A program made the translations under genes and the position numbers. The notes beneath the pieces were generated by a model. The model was not told where the DNA came from. It searched no databases and saw nothing but the letters and a program-made list of their open reading frames with translations. Source: DASZPL01 sp035550315 (GTDB lineage Bacteria > Actinomycetota > Actinomycetes > JAFAQI01). Taken from it: DNA of 32,916 nucleotides. The first letter of the stretch is position 1. Every line of letters starts with the position of its first letter. Below, one piece after another: positions 30,081-32,916 of this stretch. The stretch lies in the NCBI GenBank assembly GCA_035550315.1, contig DASZPL010000037.1, forward strand, positions 1 to 32,916, in the 5' to 3' direction.

Positions 30081-31696
30081 GCGAAGACGGGGGCGGCCGG
30101 TCGCTGGCGCGCAGCGGGCTCGCCATGGCCACCGGCACGGCGATGTCGCGGTTCACCGGCTTCGTCCGCACTTTGGTGATCGCCTACGCCATCGGGCTCG
30201 GCGGCGTCGGCAACGCCTACGCCTACGGCAACACCGTCCCGAACATCCTGTACGACCTGCTGCTCGGCGGCATCCTGAGCTCGGTCGTGGTGCCGCTGCT
30301 GGTGCGCGCTTCGCGCGACGACGAGGACGCGGGCGAGGCCTACGCCCAGCGGTTGGTCACGATCGTCAGCTGCGTGCTGCTGGTCGCCGCGATCGCCGCG
30401 GTGCTGCTCGCGCCGCTAATCGTGCGGATCTACGCCGACCAGTTGCACCCGGCGCAGCGGGAGTTGGCCACGACGTTCGCGCGCTACTTCCTGCCGCAGC
30501 TGTTGTTCTACGGGCTGGGCGCCATCTTCGGCGCGATCCTGAACGTCCGCGGCAGCTTCGCGCCGCCGATGTGGGCGCCGGTGCTCAACAACCTGGTCGT
30601 CATCGCCGCCGGGCTGACGTTCTACGCCGTCACCCACTCCGCCCCGCACGCCGGGCACCTGACGACGACCCAGACCCTGCTGCTCGGCATCGGGACGACC
30701 GCCGGCGTGATCGCCCAAACCGTCGCGCTGCTGCCGGCGCTGCGGCACGTCGGCTTCCGGCTGCGCGCCCGCTGGGACTGGCGCGGCGCCGGGTTGCGCC
30801 GGGCGGGAGGCTTCGCCGGCTGGATGCTCGGCTACGTCGTCACCAACCAGCTGGCGTACGTCGTCGTCGCCGAGCTGGCGGGTGCGATCAGCGGCGGCAA
30901 GGGCGCCTACGCGGTGTACTCGTCGGCGTTCGTGCTGTTCTCGCTGCCCTACGCGATCGTGGCGGTGACCGTGATCACCGCACTGTTCCCCGGGATGAGC
31001 CGGAGCGCGGCGGAGGGCGACGAGCCCGCCGTGGCGAGCACGCTCGCGACCGGCCTGTCGGTCGCCGGCGTGGTCATGGTGCCGATGACGTTCCTGCTGA
31101 TCGTGCTCGGCCCGGCGCTGTGCGTGCTGGTCTTCGCGCACGGTCACACCACGATCGCGGCCGCCCACCAGACCGGCCGGGCGCTCGCCGGGTTCGCGAT
31201 CGGGCTGGTCCCGTTCTCGGCGTTCCAGATGCAGCTGCGGGCCTGGCTCGCCGTGCACGACTCCCGCACCCCGATGCTGGTGAACCTCGGTGCGACCGCG
31301 GTCAACGTGCTGCTCGACCTGGTGCTCTACGTCGTCCTGCCTGACCACGACCGCGTGGTCGGGCTGGCGGTCGGCTACTCCGTCTCGTACGCCGTCGGCA
31401 CGCTGATCTTCATCGGCAAGCTGCGGCGGCGGCTGCCGTCGGCTCGGCGTACCTACGTCATCCGCACGCACGTCCGGCTGGCCGTCGCCGCCGTGATCGC
31501 CGCGGTGCCCGCCGAACTGCTCACACGCTGGCTGACCGACAGCCTCGGGCAACGGCCGCTGGGTGCGCTCGCCACCATCGTGGTCGCCGGCGGCGTGGGC
31601 CTCAGCGTCTTCGCGCTGTTGATCAGCCGGATGCGAGTGGCGGAGATCCGGATGCTGCTGTCGATGCTGCCCGGCCGGCGCGCCACCGCCGGCTGA
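30077..31696 (+). CDS. murJ: lipid II flippase MurJ
   Basis: 539 residues with about 14 hydrophobic helices (MOP/MVF family), which moves lipid II to the outer face for cell-wall synthesis. Features: SLARSGLAMATGTAMSRFTGFVRTLVIAYAIG in helix 1, NTVPNILYDLLLGGILSSVVVPLL (the conserved NxxPN-like start with a Gly-rich helix 2), and the loop RSAAEGDEPAVASTLATGLSVAG. Start ATG 30077 overlaps the DUF6049 stop. The protein ends soon after the membrane domain: it lacks the C-terminal pseudokinase extension fused to MviN in mycobacteria. An open frame of 1267 codons runs through the DUF6049 gene into murJ and should not be taken as a fusion. Confidence 0.94.
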   Translation: MSEDGGGRSLARSGLAMATGTAMSRFTGFVRTLVIAYAIGLGGVGNAYAYGNTVPNILYDLLLGGILSSVVVPLLVRASRDDEDAGEAYAQRLVTIVSCVLLVAAIAAVLLAPLIVRIYADQLHPAQRELATTFARYFLPQLLFYGLGAIFGAILNVRGSFAPPMWAPVLNNLVVIAAGLTFYAVTHSAPHAGHLTTTQTLLLGIGTTAGVIAQTVALLPALRHVGFRLRARWDWRGAGLRRAGGFAGWMLGYVVTNQLAYVVVAELAGAISGGKGAYAVYSSAFVLFSLPYAIVAVTVITALFPGMSRSAAEGDEPAVASTLATGLSVAGVVMVPMTFLLIVLGPALCVLVFAHGHTTIAAAHQTGRALAGFAIGLVPFSAFQMQLRAWLAVHDSRTPMLVNLGATAVNVLLDLVLYVVLPDHDRVVGLAVGYSVSYAVGTLIFIGKLRRRLPSARRTYVIRTHVRLAVAAVIAAVPAELLTRWLTDSLGQRPLGALATIVVAGGVGLSVFALLISRMRVAEIRMLLSMLPGRRATAG

Positions 31697-31757
31697 CCGA
31701 GGCGACCGGCTCAAGCCGCCGCGCCTTCCCGCCGACATCGTCGGTGAGGAGGACAAC

Positions 31758-32147
31758 ATGCGCTCCCGCGGATCCGATCGTGGCGCGGTGCGACTGGTTT
31801 CGCTTACCGGGCTGCTCGGGTTTCTCGCCGTCCTCGGCATCGGCGGGTACGACGCGGTTGCCGTCATGCCCGCGCGGATGAGCGCCGCCGACGACGCCCA
31901 GGACGCGGCGTACGCCGCCAGCCAGACCTGGCGGACGACCGGCAACTACAGCGCCGCGTATCAGGCCGCTGCGGCGAGCATCGCCGGCGATCCGGAAACC
32001 ATCGCCGGCGGGATCACGTTCGACCCCGACGGCACCGCGCACCTCGTGCTCCACCGACGGGTCGACGCCATCCTGATCGGCCATCTCGGGCCGTTGCGCG
32101 ACCTGACGACGGCAACCGAGCACGGCGACGCCAACGCGTTGCCATGA
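31758..32147 (+). CDS. small single-span membrane protein, TadE/TadG-like
   Basis: 129 residues after a strong AGGAGG (31747-31752) five bases before ATG. One N-terminal membrane helix (about 13-34, LVSLTGLLGFLAVLGIGGYDAVAV) is followed by MSAADDAQDAAYAASQTWRTTGNYSAAYQAAAASI, a pattern often seen in TadE/TadG-like envelope proteins, and a short beta-rich end (FDPDGTAHLVLHRRVDAILIGHLGPLRDLTTAT). No Cys. The stop overlaps the next gene's start (ATGA), coupling it to an NlpC/P60 hydrolase. Assignment to the Tad group is weak; I found no pilin, ATPase or peptidase gene nearby. Confidence 0.6.
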   Translation: MRSRGSDRGAVRLVSLTGLLGFLAVLGIGGYDAVAVMPARMSAADDAQDAAYAASQTWRTTGNYSAAYQAAAASIAGDPETIAGGITFDPDGTAHLVLHRRVDAILIGHLGPLRDLTTATEHGDANALP

Positions 32148-32916
32148 CGCTTCGCCGGATCGCGGCAGTCGCCGCGGCGGCGACCGCCCTCGTCACGGCG
32201 CCACCGACGCTGGCGGCGGCGCGGCCACCCGCTGAGTCGCCGACGCAGCTCGCGGCCCAGGTGCAGCGGCTGCAGACCGCCGCCGAGGTCGCGACCGAGC
32301 GCTACGACGGCGTCGAGGCCCGGCTGCAGCAGACCGTGGCCGAGCAAAGTTTGGCGGCGCAGGCGGCCGCCCGACTCCGGCCCGCAGCCGTCGCCGCGCG
32401 CAATGCACTCGCGGCGCAAGCAACCGCGTTATACGAGTCGGGCGGCAGCCTTGGCATCTGGGCGGAGCTGTTGACCGGTCGCGATCCGGCCGACTCGCTG
32501 AGCCGCTACCGGTTCGTCGGCGACGCGCTCGCCTACCAACGTCGTGCCACCGCCGCCGCGCTGGCGCAGGTCGACCGGGCCAAAAGCGCCGAGCGAACCG
32601 CGGCCGCCGCCACCGCGGCTGTCACCCAACTGGAAGTCCAGGCCCGGGGGCTGCAGTCGCAGGTGCGCGAGCGGCTCGCCGCCGCCCGGCAGGCGCTGCG
32701 CTCCGCGACCGCCGAAGTCCGCCGCCAGGCCCAAGCGGCGCAGGCCGCCGCGGCCGCCGCCAGCGCCCAAGCCTTCCAGCAGGCCGTCGCTAGTGCCGGC
32801 GGTTCCCTCGCCGACGTGCCGGCGACCAGCGCCGTCGCGGCGGCCGCCATCGCAGCGGCCCGCAGCCGGCTCGGGTTGCCGTACGTCTGGGGCGCCACCG
32901 GTCCGAGATCGTTCGA
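32144..32916 (+). CDS. NlpC/P60 family peptidoglycan hydrolase (3' end outside the window)
   Basis: 257 codons are visible. A signal peptide (MTLRRIAAVAAAATALVTAPPTLAAA) is followed by a long Ala-rich coiled coil (about 30-210, with AQVQRLQTAAEVATERYDGVEARLQQTVAEQ and QLEVQARGLQSQVRERLAAARQALRSATAEVRRQAQAAQ) and the first residues of an NlpC/P60 domain (AAARSRLGLPYVWGATGPRSF). The catalytic Cys is expected just beyond the end. RipA/RipC-like layout: a helical autoinhibitory or docking segment before the endopeptidase. It cleaves peptidoglycan stem peptides outside the cell. ATG overlaps the stop of the small membrane protein gene. An overlap of this sort suggests a joint role, but which is not known. 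Confidence 0.88.
   Translation, partial: MTLRRIAAVAAAATALVTAPPTLAAARPPAESPTQLAAQVQRLQTAAEVATERYDGVEARLQQTVAEQSLAAQAAARLRPAAVAARNALAAQATALYESGGSLGIWAELLTGRDPADSLSRYRFVGDALAYQRRATAAALAQVDRAKSAERTAAAATAAVTQLEVQARGLQSQVRERLAAARQALRSATAEVRRQAQAAQAAAAAASAQAFQQAVASAGGSLADVPATSAVAAAAIAAARSRLGLPYVWGATGPRSF

Noticed and set aside
27893..31696. A single open frame of 1267 codons ending in MurJ, suggesting a fusion
   Set aside because: Its first 728 codons are the +2-type shadow of the DUF6049 gene: Arg-rich, no family character. DUF6049 has a signal peptide, a membrane helix and an ATGA overlap with a proper murJ start at 30077.
1..32916. CRISPR arrays, insertion sequences, prophage genes, tRNA or rRNA genes
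   Set aside because: No regularly spaced repeats, no transposase or integrase frames, no cloverleaf-like or rRNA-like segments were seen; gene composition is even throughout.

Overview
The window is high-GC DNA, dense with short-spaced operons, GTG starts and several apparently leaderless promoters. It carries inositol-3-phosphate synthase, an F420-type luciferase-like oxidoreductase, a FadE5-type acyl-CoA dehydrogenase, a DUF5318 / class A PBP pair and a DUF6049-murJ pair. Together these point to an actinomycete. The order dnaB-rplI-rpsR-ssb-rpsF ... PBP-DUF5318 / padR-ino1-MFS ... pcnA / NUDIX-DUF6049-murJ resembles, from memory, the origin-proximal flank of Streptomyces-like chromosomes. 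In mycobacteria the same genes lie in two blocks on either side of oriC. The genus cannot be fixed from the sequence.

Region 1 (1-8908) is catabolic and membrane housekeeping. It holds a fadE5 homologue behind two operator-like palindromes, a DUF6458 membrane protein, and a converging bkdA-bkdB-bkdC operon for a branched-chain 2-oxoacid dehydrogenase, with TGATG couplings. Divergent from bkdA run an NfeD protein, an SPFH/band-7 protein and a DHA2-type MFS exporter.

Region 2 (8906-14366) is the least-understood part. A rightward trio (F420-type LLM oxidoreductase, hotdog thioesterase, Methyltransf_24-type methyltransferase) converges, with only 9 bp between stop codons, on a leftward trio (GT4 glycosyltransferase, class I methyltransferase, alpha/alpha-toroid protein often labelled 'prenyltransferase'). 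No function is established; glycan or glycolipid tailoring is my inference.

Region 3 (14477-21182, all leftward) holds DUF5318 and the class A PBP, a Ser/Pro-rich secreted protein, then rpsF-ssb-rpsR-rplI and dnaB. A perfect LexA/SOS box lies in the dnaB leader. The rplI-dnaB spacer (about 300 bp) has no convincing gene but contains a terminator and two long inverted repeats. The rpsF leader contains a hairpin with a CACCG loop that may be the S6:S18 autoregulatory element.

Region 4 (21205-24375, rightward) is padR-ino1 and an MFS protein. A perfect 11-bp-arm palindrome sits at the predicted padR transcription start, which suggests an autoregulated padR-ino1 unit (inositol for mycothiol and phosphatidylinositol).

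Region 5 (24341-32916) contains a FecR-like membrane protein, tail-to-tail overlapping with the MFS gene, and pcnA, both leftward. Rightward are NUDIX, DUF6049 and murJ, then a TadE-like small membrane protein coupled to an NlpC/P60 peptidoglycan hydrolase that runs off the window end. I found no CRISPR array, transposon, tRNA or rRNA. Nothing here is certain to be a new system; the convergent GT4/methyltransferase/toroid cluster and the regulatory sites at dnaB, padR-ino1 and fadE5 deserve the closest look.
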